A stretch of 64,000 bases of DNA, from positions 186,001-250,000 of the forward strand of contig NZ_BALC01000004.1 of assembly GCF_000612445.1 (NCBI RefSeq), read 5' to 3'. This document shows positions 55,577-64,000 of the stretch, piece after piece (position 1 is the first letter of the stretch; each line of letters starts with the position of its first letter). The translations under genes were made by a program, and so were the position numbers. Under the pieces are notes generated by a model that was not told the origin of the DNA, did no database searches, and was given only the letters and a program-made list of their open reading frames with translations. The stretch comes from Liquorilactobacillus sucicola DSM 21376 = JCM 15457 (GTDB taxonomy: Bacteria > Bacillota > Bacilli > Lactobacillales > Lactobacillaceae).

Positions 55577-56615
55577 GCTGGTAAAATTTCAACATGTAAG
55601 CAAATCATTTAAGACTAGTAAGAAAAAAGAACATGAAGTTCTGAAAGATGTTAATTTGGTTATCAGAAAAGGAAAAATTTTTGGAATTATTGGTTATAGC
55701 GGTGCGGGTAAGTCAACCTTGATAAGGTGTATCAATGGAATTGAAGATACGACTCAAGGCAAAGTTTTTTTTGAAGACAAGGAGATCAATCAGCTTTCAA
55801 AGAAATCATTGAGGCAGGTAAGGGGACAAATAGGAATGATTTTTCAACAGTTTAACTTGATGCCCGCGCGAACAATTGCCGAAAATGTCGCCTTACCCAT
55901 AAGGTACAGTAAGCTGGGAAAACAAAAAATCAAAGAAAAAGTTAAGAAAATGCTAGAGCTTGTTGGGCTTCCTGAAAAAGCTAATGCGTATCCATCTTCC
56001 TTGTCCGGTGGTCAAAAACAAAGAGTCGCAATTGCACGGGCCTTAATAAATGACCCAAAAATATTATTGTGCGACGAGGCGACTAGTGCACTTGATCCTC
56101 AAACGACACAGTCAATTTTAGAATTATTAAAGAAACTAAACAAAAGCTTGGGGATAACTTTGGTAATAGTAACTCATGAAATGCAAGTTGTGGAAGACAT
56201 TTGTGATGAAATTGCTGTTTTGAATAAGGGAAAGATAGTTGAGCAGGGAGATGTATATTCCATCTTTGTGAACCCCCAAGCTGAGTTAACTAAACGTTTT
56301 ATAAATACAACTTCTAAATTAAATATTTCAGATAGTTTGCTGAATACAATAAATCTTACCGAAGAGCAGCGTTTGGTTAAGATTACGTATATCAGTGATG
56401 AAGCGGTAGTCCCGCTCATTTCAATTATCTCGTTAAAATTTAAGATCAAAGCTAATATAATCGTTGGAGATATCAAGATACTCAGAGGTAAGCCATTGGG
56501 AGGCCTGATAATTGTTTTAGACGGCGAGTCTGCGCAAGTGACTGATACATTAAAATATCTCAAAGAACAAAAAAACATTCAGGTGGAGGTGTATCAGAAT
56601 GGACGCTTTCTTTAG
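55563..56615 (+). CDS. metN: Methionine ABC transporter ATPase MetN
   Basis: The 350-residue protein has Walker A GYSGAGKSTLIRC, signature LSGGQKQRVAIARAL, Walker B ILLCDEATSAL and a switch His. A C-terminal NIL/ACT-like domain (~265-350) binds methionine for trans-inhibition in characterised MetN. It overlaps the upstream dehydrogenase by 14 nt and the permease gene by 17 nt. Confidence 0.93.
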   Translation: MASSELVKFQHVSKSFKTSKKKEHEVLKDVNLVIRKGKIFGIIGYSGAGKSTLIRCINGIEDTTQGKVFFEDKEINQLSKKSLRQVRGQIGMIFQQFNLMPARTIAENVALPIRYSKLGKQKIKEKVKKMLELVGLPEKANAYPSSLSGGQKQRVAIARALINDPKILLCDEATSALDPQTTQSILELLKKLNKSLGITLVIVTHEMQVVEDICDEIAVLNKGKIVEQGDVYSIFVNPQAELTKRFINTTSKLNISDSLLNTINLTEEQRLVKITYISDEAVVPLISIISLKFKIKANIIVGDIKILRGKPLGGLIIVLDGESAQVTDTLKYLKEQKNIQVEVYQNGRFL

Positions 56616-57279
56616 CAAGTTATTTCCGAACGTAGTAAGTAATCTCGAGGTCTTCAACCAAGCAATTATACAAACGTTGCAAATGGTTGCTATTTCAGGG
56701 GTAATTTCATTTTTACTGAGCCTTACTTTTGGAATTCTAATAGTTATTACCAAAAATGGTGGTATTTTAGCTAACAGAATAGTTTGGAATATTTTAGACA
56801 AGATAATAAATTTGTTCAGGTCAATTCCATTTATAATTTTAATAGCAGCCTTAATCCCGGTAACCAGAATTATCTCGGGGACGGCAATTGGTGTCAAGGG
56901 AACTATTTTTCCACTGATTGTAGGAATAACACCTTTTTTTACAAGGCAGATAGAATCTGCTTTAAACGAGACTGATGATGGGTTAATCGAAACTGGTGAG
57001 GTCATTGGACTGACGCCATGGCAGTTAGTGTGGTCGGTGTATCTGCATGAAAGTATTTCAAGCATTTCGAGAGTGACTACAATAACAATTGTAAGTTTGA
57101 TAGGATTGACCGCAATAGTCGGTGTGGTCGGCGGCGGTGGTTTGGGAGACTTCGCCATTCAATATGGTTATCAGCAGAACCAGTTTGATGCAACCATAGC
57201 GTGCATTATCGTTTTATTAATATTAGTAAGTATCGTTCAAATTATAGGAACTTTCATCAGTAAGAAAGCCACTCATTAG
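56599..57279 (+). CDS. metI: Methionine ABC transporter permease MetI
   Basis: The 226-residue protein has five membrane segments and the EAA loop ETGEVIGLTPWQLVWSVYLH, typical of MetI. It lies between metN and metQ, so the importer is complete. Confidence 0.92.
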   Translation: MDAFFSKLFPNVVSNLEVFNQAIIQTLQMVAISGVISFLLSLTFGILIVITKNGGILANRIVWNILDKIINLFRSIPFIILIAALIPVTRIISGTAIGVKGTIFPLIVGITPFFTRQIESALNETDDGLIETGEVIGLTPWQLVWSVYLHESISSISRVTTITIVSLIGLTAIVGVVGGGGLGDFAIQYGYQQNQFDATIACIIVLLILVSIVQIIGTFISKKATH

Positions 57280-57290
57280 GAGGAAATAAA

Positions 57291-58145
57291 ATGAAATTCA
57301 AAAATAAACGCTTTTTTCTAAGTTTTCTGGTTGTTCTTGCAACCTTTGGAATTGTTGGGAGCCTAGCCGGATGCGGTAAATCTGCAGCAGCTAAAACTAA
57401 GACTAAGGTCGTTAAAGTTGGTCTGGTAGGGACAACAGATAAACCGATTTGGGAACAAGTCAATAAAAATTTGAAGAAAGATCATATTCAAGTTAAGACT
57501 GTTTCTTTTACAGATGGTATCTTGGCAAACCAGGCCCAGAACAATAAAGAATTGGACCTAACTGCTTTTCAGCATTATGCTTTTTTGAAGCAGGAAGAAA
57601 AGGAAAAACATTACAAATTTACGGTTATTGGCCAGTCATACTTGGTGCCGTTGAACGTCTTTTCTAAAAAAATCAGCAGTCTGAAAGAGATAAAAGACGG
57701 GGACAAAATTGCAATTCCAAATAATGTAACTAATGCTGGACGAGCATTGAAAGTCTTGGAAAGTGCGGGTCTTATAAAAACAGATCCAAGCAAGGGAAAC
57801 TTGCCAGCAATCAAGGATATCACTGAAAATAAGCATAATATAAAAATTGTTCAAGTCGACCCAGCAAAAATAATTAGTTTATTACCTGACTTCGCTGCTG
57901 GTATTACGAATAGCGATTTTGCAGAAGCGGCTCATCTTAACCCAATTAAGGATGCAATCTATAGCTTGAAACCGGATATCAATGATTCACGAAACAAACC
58001 ATGGATCAACGTTATTGTAGCTAGAACAAGTGATAAGGACAATGAAACTTATAAAAAAGTTGTCAAAGCGTACCATACAAAGTCAGTTGCCAAAGTTATA
58101 GAAAAGACACATAAGGGTGTTTATACTCCTGCTTTTAAATATTAA
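57291..58145 (+). CDS. metQ: Methionine-binding lipoprotein MetQ
   Basis: The 284-residue protein has a lipoprotein signal ending SLAGC (Cys ~27) and NlpA/MetQ motifs: KVGLVGTTDKPIWEQV, LDLTAFQHYAFLKQEE, IGQSYLVPLNVFSKK, IAIPNNVTNAGRALKVLE and the C-terminal YTPAFKY. AGGAGG precedes the ATG. It delivers Met, or a related compound, to MetNI. Confidence 0.92.
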   Translation: MKFKNKRFFLSFLVVLATFGIVGSLAGCGKSAAAKTKTKVVKVGLVGTTDKPIWEQVNKNLKKDHIQVKTVSFTDGILANQAQNNKELDLTAFQHYAFLKQEEKEKHYKFTVIGQSYLVPLNVFSKKISSLKEIKDGDKIAIPNNVTNAGRALKVLESAGLIKTDPSKGNLPAIKDITENKHNIKIVQVDPAKIISLLPDFAAGITNSDFAEAAHLNPIKDAIYSLKPDINDSRNKPWINVIVARTSDKDNETYKKVVKAYHTKSVAKVIEKTHKGVYTPAFKY

Positions 58146-58254
58146 TAAGGAAGTGAAGTCGGCTGATAGATAGTAAAAGTGTAAGTGGGCAGAATCATTT
58201 ATTTTCAAGTATTTTGAAATACCAATAATTTAATTAATGAAAGGTGATTTATTT

Positions 58255-58728
58255 ATGGCAAAAGTAGAAAGTTTCACATTAGATCATACAAAAGTAAAAG
58301 CTCCATATGTTAGGTTGATAACGCAAGAAAAAGGAACAAGAGGTGATGTAATTTCCAACTATGATCTGCGATTGGTGCAGCCCAATGAAAATGCTATTCC
58401 AACGGCGGGATTGCATACGATAGAACATTTATTGGCGGGGCTGTTGCGGGATCGGCTCGATGGGGTCATTGATTGTTCGCCATTTGGTTGCCGAACAGGT
58501 TTTCACTTAATAACTTGGGGAGAACACTCAACGACAGAGGTTGCGGTAGCTCTAAAAGGAGCATTAGAAGAAATTGCTGAACAGATTGAGTGGAAGGATG
58601 TTCAAGGAACTGATATTTACAGCTGTGGAAATTATCGAGACCATTCGTTATTCTCGGCTAAAGAATGGTCAAAGAAAATCCTTGATGAAGGAATCAGTGA
58701 TGAGCCTTTTGAACGAAATGTGATTTAG
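58255..58728 (+). CDS. luxS: S-ribosylhomocysteine lyase LuxS
   Basis: ATG 58255 follows AAAGGTG; the product is 157 residues, the usual LuxS length. The metal ligands are His54 and His58 (HTIEH) and Cys124 (YSCGN), and the catalytic Cys79 is in FGCRTGFH. It splits S-ribosylhomocysteine into homocysteine and DPD, the AI-2 precursor, in the activated methyl cycle. Its place behind metNIQ and a Met-type T-box ties it to methionine supply. Confidence 0.96.
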   Translation: MAKVESFTLDHTKVKAPYVRLITQEKGTRGDVISNYDLRLVQPNENAIPTAGLHTIEHLLAGLLRDRLDGVIDCSPFGCRTGFHLITWGEHSTTEVAVALKGALEEIAEQIEWKDVQGTDIYSCGNYRDHSLFSAKEWSKKILDEGISDEPFERNVI

Positions 58729-58739
58729 TGGTGATTAGA

Positions 58740-59510
58740 ATGTTTAGAGAATTAGAAGATAAGCTCGTTCTTGTTGTTGGAAGTTTTCAAGGGATAGGTA
58801 AGGCTGTTGTGACAACATTCCTTGCAGAGAATGCAAAAGTAATTGCAGCTGATGTTGTTTATGAAAATGCAGACCTCAAGGAACTAGAAGAAAGACTGTA
58901 TACTGTCAAATTGGATGTCAGTGATGAAGAACAAGTTGAAGATTTATTTACACGACTTGAGGACAGAGGGCTAGTTCCAGATATATTGGTGCATGTTGCT
59001 GGAATTTCGACGATGGATTATTTGACAGAAAGTAAGAGCTCGGATTTTCAAAGAAATTGGGAAGTCAATACTCGCGGCTTTTATTTGACAGCCAAGCACT
59101 ATACCAGACTTCTTAAAGCTAAAGGGAAAAAGGGCAAAGTTATTGTGGTCGACTCCCAAGCCGGTAAGAACGGTTATCGAGCGATGGCTGCTTATGTTGC
59201 ATCCAAACATGCTGTTCTAGGCTTGGTTAAAACATTAGCGCTGGAAGTTGCTGAAGATAAAATCAATGTCAATGCGGTCTGCCCAGGCATAATCGAAACT
59301 GGGATGAAACACAGAGAGAGAATCGAAGGTGGTAAAATACGAGGGTTGACTCCAGAAGAAGTTCAAGCTGAAGATAATAGTCAAGTACCCTTAGGCAGAA
59401 CAGGTACTCCGCAGGATGTTGCAAATGTTGTTTTGTTTTTAGGCAGTCATTTGTCCGATTATATGACGGGGCAGGCAGTTAATGTCACTGGCGGAATGAC
59501 GATGAATTAA
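58740..59510 (+). CDS. SDR-family oxidoreductase
   Basis: ATG 58740 is used rather than GTG 58728, giving 256 residues. Cofactor motif VVGSFQGIGKAV, HVAGIS, catalytic Ser in VVDSQAGKNG and Tyr-x-x-x-Lys in AAYVASKHAV, PGIIETGM and TGQAVNVTGGM are classical SDR features. It follows luxS immediately. It may reduce a keto compound related to the operon's methionine chemistry or be an acetoin/polyol-type dehydrogenase; the substrate is unknown. Confidence 0.85.
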   Translation: MFRELEDKLVLVVGSFQGIGKAVVTTFLAENAKVIAADVVYENADLKELEERLYTVKLDVSDEEQVEDLFTRLEDRGLVPDILVHVAGISTMDYLTESKSSDFQRNWEVNTRGFYLTAKHYTRLLKAKGKKGKVIVVDSQAGKNGYRAMAAYVASKHAVLGLVKTLALEVAEDKINVNAVCPGIIETGMKHRERIEGGKIRGLTPEEVQAEDNSQVPLGRTGTPQDVANVVLFLGSHLSDYMTGQAVNVTGGMTMN

Positions 59511-59649
59511 GCAAGTAGCGTTTTTAGCTTTGAAACTGGGGATTTGATTGATGCACTAATGGCATTACTTAAACACAGTACCTAAGTGCCTTGATCTTCT
59601 GCGATGCAATTTATGATTAATTTGGCAAATCTTGATTTTGTTACCTTAA

Positions 59650-60155
59650 TTAACTTTGTACGATACAGTATTTTATGGGAAAATCAATTCATTTTCGAAT
59701 TGGTTTTCTTTTTTTATTTGAATCGTAAATTCAATTCTAATTTGAGTGTAAAAATGTGAGCAGTTTTTGTAGCCGTATGCAGTGCGTTTGATTTGTTTAT
59801 TTTTTCTGCGTTCCGCCAAGGAATAGTTACTTTGAAAGTGCTTTTTGATATTTCGATTAAGTCGGTCAGGCAAAGTAGAAACTAGCCGATTTGTATCGAC
59901 ATCAATGGCAATAAAACTCATCTGATGACAATACAGCGGTTGGTAAGGTAAGTAAGGCTGTCTTGGTCTGAACCGCTAATGAATCAAGCCCTCGAGTGAC
60001 TGCTACTGGTGAAAATTTCTCCGCGATATCAGTAATGCTACGATCTTTAGTAAGTCGTAAAATAATCATCTGCTTGGTATCTTCCGAGATCTGACAGTGT
60101 GATTTAACTAGCGATATTGCGGCACTAAAAGTATGTTGTCCTCTTTTACACAAGT
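59650..60155 (-). mobile_element. ISL3-family IS remnant with broken transposase
   Basis: Two overlapping minus-strand frames read as one ISL3 transposase split by frameshift: HCQISEDTKQMIILRLTKDR and PTAVLSSDEFYCH (59902-60153), then MSFIAIDVDTNRLVSTLPDR. An internal deletion joins YSLAERR directly to KNKQIKRTAYGYKNCSHFY, removing the catalytic core. It shares its end with the remnants at 7480 and 19055. Confidence 0.8.
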
Positions 60156-60174
60156 AACGTTGTTTAAGAAGTCC

Positions 60175-60475
60175 TTCTTACTCTAGCATCATTAGTCAAA
60201 TAAGTGTAGGAATAGAGAGTGTTACGCCGATTATTGAAATAATTGTCAGTAAAAATTCAACGACAAAGATTTTGTTATTGAGAAATTCACCAAATGTATA
60301 ATTAAGACGGATAAACCAAATAATAAGACGAAAAAATTACCGAAAAACCCCAAAAAACAAAGTGTTAAAATCTGTTGCTATTATCTGTTTTCCAATCACC
60401 ATTCATATCAGCAATTATGATGTCATTCTTTTTTAGGCTATGTAAACTAATAAATAATTGTTGGCCGCTGCCAAC
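60175..60475 (-). pseudogene. Decayed, internally deleted second copy of the yibE/F pair
   Basis: 60180-60400 is highly similar to 38330-38570 (3' end of the smaller YibE/F gene), with several indels. 60405-60470 matches 39830-39895 (within the larger gene). The ~1.2 kb between them in the intact locus is missing. This is a relic of a duplicated or replaced yibE/F locus. Confidence 0.8.
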
Positions 60476-60643
60476 GTCTATATAAGTGTGTAAAAGATAA
60501 ATGAACTTTTAAAGTTGAATAAATATATTTAAGTCACTGATTATGAATGATTGGAAATTGTCTAGAGTAAATGAGATGGTTGTACAATAATTGAGCGTTT
60601 ACGGACGCGTGTGTACACTCTTTTTTAAGTACCTAGAACATGC
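60476..60643. other. Decayed AT-rich spacer
   Basis: No gene or site is recognised between the yibE/F relic and the IS256 fragment. Confidence 0.4.
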
Positions 60644-60820
60644 GATGGCAAGTTTTCTCGAACGCTGTTTGAGAGGTACCTGCGAAATGAGGAAGATTTA
60701 CTGAATTCTATGCTTGAAATGTATGTTTCAAGTGTCTATACGCGCAAAGCTTCTAAAATTGTTGAAGAACTCTGTGGAAAGTTAGTATCGAATTTTTTCG
60801 TTCCTACCCTAATTGAATAG
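60644..60820 (+). mobile_element. IS256-family transposase fragment
   Basis: The frame reads DGKFSRTLFERYLRNEEDLL, MLEMYVSSVYTRKASKIVEE and LCGKLVSNFF, the N-terminal region of IS256/Mutator-type transposases, then stops. Start, catalytic part and ends are missing. Confidence 0.75.
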
Positions 60821-60991
60821 CTAGAACTTATGGTCAAAAAATGGCTCAACTCTATAAGAAATTATATTAAGTTTGATTGGTAAGAAACTTTTAAAAATCT
60901 TAGTGTATTTTACACAGAACTATGGCCTTGACTATGCTAATTAATATATAATAATTACATGAAATAAATTTACATATGCAGGTGATGATTT

Positions 60992-63769
60992 TTGATTTCT
61001 TTATCAAGACAGGTGACGACTCTGTGGGCCAAAAAGCGTTCCAAAGAAGGTGAACATTATTGGTTACCATTAATTGCACATTTACTCGACACGCAAAATA
61101 CTATCAACTGGCTTTTTAACCACTGGTTTAGTGAAGGGCAAAGACAACTACTTGCACAACGGTCAAGTGAGGAAAATATTGAAAAACTGGTTAAATTTCT
61201 TGGGTTTATCCACGATATTGGTAAAGCAACACCTGTGTTTCAAGTGAAAAGATCTTTTGATGGTGATAGTGAATTAGATATTGAACTATTGGAAAAACTC
61301 GTTAAAAACGGTTTTACAGGATTAGATGAGTTAATTTTAGCAGCACCTCAGGAATCTCAGCATGCACGCGCAGGAGAAGCTATTTTAGACCGTGAAGGTG
61401 TTCCTGAATCAATTACTGCAATCATTGGTGCCCATCATGGTAAACCAGAGGAAAGCCCACAGGACAAACAGATTGCAACTTATACTGCAAATTACTTACA
61501 AAGGGATGTTGGAAAAAGCTTTGCAGATAAGAAAATTCAGGAAAATTGGGAACAAGTGCAGAAGACTCTTTTTAAGTATGGATTGAATTTATCTGGCTAC
61601 GAATCAGTCGATGAAATCCCAGACATTAATCAACCTGAGGCTGTTCTATTAGAAGGTCTGCTTATCATGGCCGATTGGCTTGCTTCAAGTGAATATTTAG
61701 GAAATGAGACCGCAGTACCGCTATTTCCACTGATTAGTATTGATCAAACTTTTGTAGAGTTAGATATGAAAAAGCGATTTAGAAGTGCCATGATGGCGTG
61801 GTATCAGACGGGAGAATGGGTACCAGATCAGATCGATACCAAAGATGACCCTTATAGGAAGTATTGGGGATTTGATGCACGACCAGTGCAACAGATTATG
61901 ACAAAAGCGATAGCTGATACAAATGATCCTGGTGTAGTGATTATAGAAGCCCCTATGGGTTTAGGAAAAACTGAAATCGCTCTTTTAGCTGCCGAGCAAT
62001 TAGCGTTTAAAACTGGACAAGATGGCTTATTTATGGGATTGCCAACTCAAGCAACAACGAACGCAATGTTTGCAAGAGTGGAGGATTGGCTGGAAGTATT
62101 GGCTAAAATGCAAGATGAGAACTTCGCTATTAAGTTAATGCATGGTAAAGCTGAATTCAATGAGGATTATCGACAAATCCCTAATGCGTCTAACATAGAT
62201 GATGAAGGTGCGGTAGTTATCAATAATTGGTTTTCGGGTAAAAAGTCAATCTTAACTAAATTCACCGTTGGTACTATCGATAATTTGCTCCTGATGGGGC
62301 TTAAACAAAAACATCTCTTCTTAAGGCATCTGGGATTTAGCGATAAAGTTGTCATTATTGATGAAGTCCATGCATATGATAGTTATATGAATCAATATCT
62401 ATACAAAGCAATCGAGTGGCTAGGGGCGTATCACGTTCCTTTGGTAATTTTATCTGCAACCCTTCCCAAATTAAAGCGCAACGCACTGTTAAAAGCCTAT
62501 TACAAGGGAAAATATGGAAAACATTTTAAAAAGAACGTTATTGCTCCAATTGGATGGCAGAACCAGCGGGCGTACCCCTTACTTAGTATTCTTGATGATA
62601 AAGAAATTAAGCAAATAACTGATTTTAATGATCAAAATAATCAGAAGTCTGTCGAACTCCAAGTGAAAAGACTTCAAGTGGCTGATACAGAAGTAATTCA
62701 AATCGTTTTGCAAAGAATACGTGGTGGTGGTATTGCAGGTATTATCGTTAATACTGTTAAACATGCGCAGGTATTGGCCAAATTGGTACCGGACGATGTT
62801 AGGTTAATGGTGCTGCACTCGGCATTTTTAGCAACGGATCGTGTGCTCCTTGAGAAGACACTTGAAAGGACTATCGGAAAGAATGCTGACCGGCCACATA
62901 AAATGATTGTGATTGGGACACAGATTTTGGAGCAATCATTAGATATTGATTTTGATGTCCTGTTCACTGACGTTGCACCAATGGATCTTTTGCTTCAACG
63001 GGCAGGGCGTCTACATCGACACCGTATCAAACGACCTAGGATGTTAAAACAACCACGGCTCTATGTTATGGGGATTAATGAATTCGGCGATTATGGTTCT
63101 GGAAATGAATCGATATATGAAAAGTATCTTTTAATGAAGACAGACCATTTTTTAAGTGATAAAATTCAGTTACCAAATGATATTTCAAGTTTGGTGCAAA
63201 ATGTTTATGACAATAATACAGATAGGGAAGTTGAACAATTAACTGAGGCACGAGATAAGTTTGATACTGACTTACAACGCGAAGAGAAAAAAGCAGAGGT
63301 TTTTCAAATTAATGATCCTAATTTAGCGGTATCCGCGATGGACGATGACATGACGATTCATGGTTGGTTAAGCCGAGGACAGAACCATGTTGATACTGAC
63401 GAGCGGAAAGCAGCTGCCGCTGTCCGTGATATTCAGGAGACATTAGAAGTTATCTTAATTCAACATCTTGAAACGGGCGATTTTTTGATGGACGGGCAAA
63501 ATTTAAGAGAATGTTCACCTATTAAAATTGCCCAGCAAGTTGTCCAAATTCCAGCAGCTATTACGCCAAATTACAAAATAGACCAAGTGATTTCTCAACT
63601 TGAAACACAGACAAGTCATTATTTTTCGGATTGGCAAGATAGTTGTTGGTTAAGAGGGGCATTAGCGTTGATTCTTGATAAAAATTTTTCAGGAGAATTG
63701 AATGGCTGGAAACTACATTATTCCCCAATACTAGGCTTAAGTTATGAAAAGGAGGATGAAGATGAATAA
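60992..63769 (+). CDS. cas3: CRISPR-associated helicase/nuclease Cas3 (type I-E)
   Basis: The 925-residue protein has an N-terminal HD nuclease (His74-Asp75 in IHDIGKATP, HARAGE, GAHHGKPEE). The superfamily-2 helicase shows Walker A GLGKTE (323-328), DEVH (457-460), SATLP and QRAGRLHRH (~669-677). It is recruited by Cascade to nick, unwind and degrade target DNA. TTG 60992 after AGGTGATG is the only possible start, because a stop lies in frame two codons upstream. It overlaps casA by 8 nt. Upstream is mobile-element debris. Confidence 0.95.
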   Translation: MISLSRQVTTLWAKKRSKEGEHYWLPLIAHLLDTQNTINWLFNHWFSEGQRQLLAQRSSEENIEKLVKFLGFIHDIGKATPVFQVKRSFDGDSELDIELLEKLVKNGFTGLDELILAAPQESQHARAGEAILDREGVPESITAIIGAHHGKPEESPQDKQIATYTANYLQRDVGKSFADKKIQENWEQVQKTLFKYGLNLSGYESVDEIPDINQPEAVLLEGLLIMADWLASSEYLGNETAVPLFPLISIDQTFVELDMKKRFRSAMMAWYQTGEWVPDQIDTKDDPYRKYWGFDARPVQQIMTKAIADTNDPGVVIIEAPMGLGKTEIALLAAEQLAFKTGQDGLFMGLPTQATTNAMFARVEDWLEVLAKMQDENFAIKLMHGKAEFNEDYRQIPNASNIDDEGAVVINNWFSGKKSILTKFTVGTIDNLLLMGLKQKHLFLRHLGFSDKVVIIDEVHAYDSYMNQYLYKAIEWLGAYHVPLVILSATLPKLKRNALLKAYYKGKYGKHFKKNVIAPIGWQNQRAYPLLSILDDKEIKQITDFNDQNNQKSVELQVKRLQVADTEVIQIVLQRIRGGGIAGIIVNTVKHAQVLAKLVPDDVRLMVLHSAFLATDRVLLEKTLERTIGKNADRPHKMIVIGTQILEQSLDIDFDVLFTDVAPMDLLLQRAGRLHRHRIKRPRMLKQPRLYVMGINEFGDYGSGNESIYEKYLLMKTDHFLSDKIQLPNDISSLVQNVYDNNTDREVEQLTEARDKFDTDLQREEKKAEVFQINDPNLAVSAMDDDMTIHGWLSRGQNHVDTDERKAAAAVRDIQETLEVILIQHLETGDFLMDGQNLRECSPIKIAQQVVQIPAAITPNYKIDQVISQLETQTSHYFSDWQDSCWLRGALALILDKNFSGELNGWKLHYSPILGLSYEKEDEDE

Positions 63770-64000
63770 TCAAGTCTTTAATTTAGTTACCGACCCATGG
63801 ATTAAAGTGATTGATAAAACAACAAATCAAGATAAAGAAGTATCCCTTACTGAACTATTTGAGAACGCACAGCATTATAGACGACTAGCAGGGGAAATGC
63901 GGTCACAAGATTTAGCTATCTTACGCTTTTTATTAGCAATTTTGACAACTGTTTATTCAAGAGTTGACGCTGACGGCGTAGGATACGAGTGGCTGGAAAT
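63762..64000 (+). CDS. casA: Cascade large subunit CasA/Cse1 (5' part)
   Basis: ATG 63762 follows AAAGGAGG and the frame runs off the window. The start FNLVTDPWIKVID, then LTELFENAQHYRRLAGEMRSQDLAILRFLLAIL (read in two pieces around residue 35), is characteristic of Cse1. It recognises the PAM in type I-E interference. Its position after cas3 confirms the subtype. Confidence 0.93.
   Translation, partial: MNNQVFNLVTDPWIKVIDKTTNQDKEVSLTELFENAQHYRRLAGEMRSQDLAILRFLLAILTTVYSRVDADGVGYEWLE

Noticed and set aside
56550-57158. 202-aa minus-strand ORF opposite metI
   Set aside because: It is antisense to a clear MetI frame, Ile/Thr/Pro-rich as expected for a shadow, and has no ribosome binding site.

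Overview
The window looks like chromosomal DNA of a low-GC Lactobacillaceae species. The evidence is AT-rich sequence, LPQTG-type sortase substrates with Ala-rich stalks, a GH70 glucansucrase, lactobacillar T-box leaders, a cellobiose-type PTS, LuxS, and a type I-E CRISPR locus entered at the right edge. A fruit-, wine- or kefir-type lactobacillus such as Liquorilactobacillus is a guess from the glucansucrase; no species can be fixed from the sequence alone.

Layout. 1-15 kb is an accessory surface-protein region. It holds two very large coiled-coil surface proteins of the PrgA/SEC10 type, two small XRE repressors, several small membrane proteins and lipoproteins, short Cys-rich ORFs, and decayed plasmid and IS remnants. 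15-19 kb is a LysR/MFS/flavoprotein reductase cassette cut off by an ISL3 remnant. 19.7-23 kb holds a small tyrosine recombinase inside a segment bounded by inverted 20-bp repeats, beside an LPQTG adhesin gene; this looks like an invertible promoter switch. 23.6-28.2 kb is a beta-glucoside PTS, an RpiR regulator and a GH1 phospho-beta-glucosidase, with cre-like sites. 28.7-31.7 kb has a frameshifted MFS gene and a PadR/DUF1129 pair. 32-35.2 kb is a glucansucrase without a signal peptide. 35.7-38.3 kb is a RelA/SpoT-domain protein in an operon with a two-component system.

38.3-45.6 kb is the most unusual block. A YibE/YibF pair diverges from an LtaS-like synthase, followed by an Amt-like channel, a 38-residue CC..CC peptide, a dCTP deaminase and a flavoprotein with a CxxC...CxC tail. 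Two long dyads that closely resemble Zur boxes sit at both promoters. I read this as a candidate zinc- or metal-limitation regulon. 45.8-51.3 kb is a T-box-controlled amino-acid ABC importer joined to a LanC-like protein and an NAD(P)-binding reductase. 53-59.5 kb is a second T-box operon, probably methionine-responsive: aminotransferase, GldA-type dehydrogenase, MetNIQ, LuxS and an SDR.

59.5-61 kb is a graveyard holding a broken ISL3 transposase, a decayed and internally deleted second copy of the YibE/YibF genes, and an IS256 fragment. 61-64 kb is cas3 and the start of casA; no CRISPR array lies inside the window.

All functional statements come from motifs and context read by eye. No searches were run.
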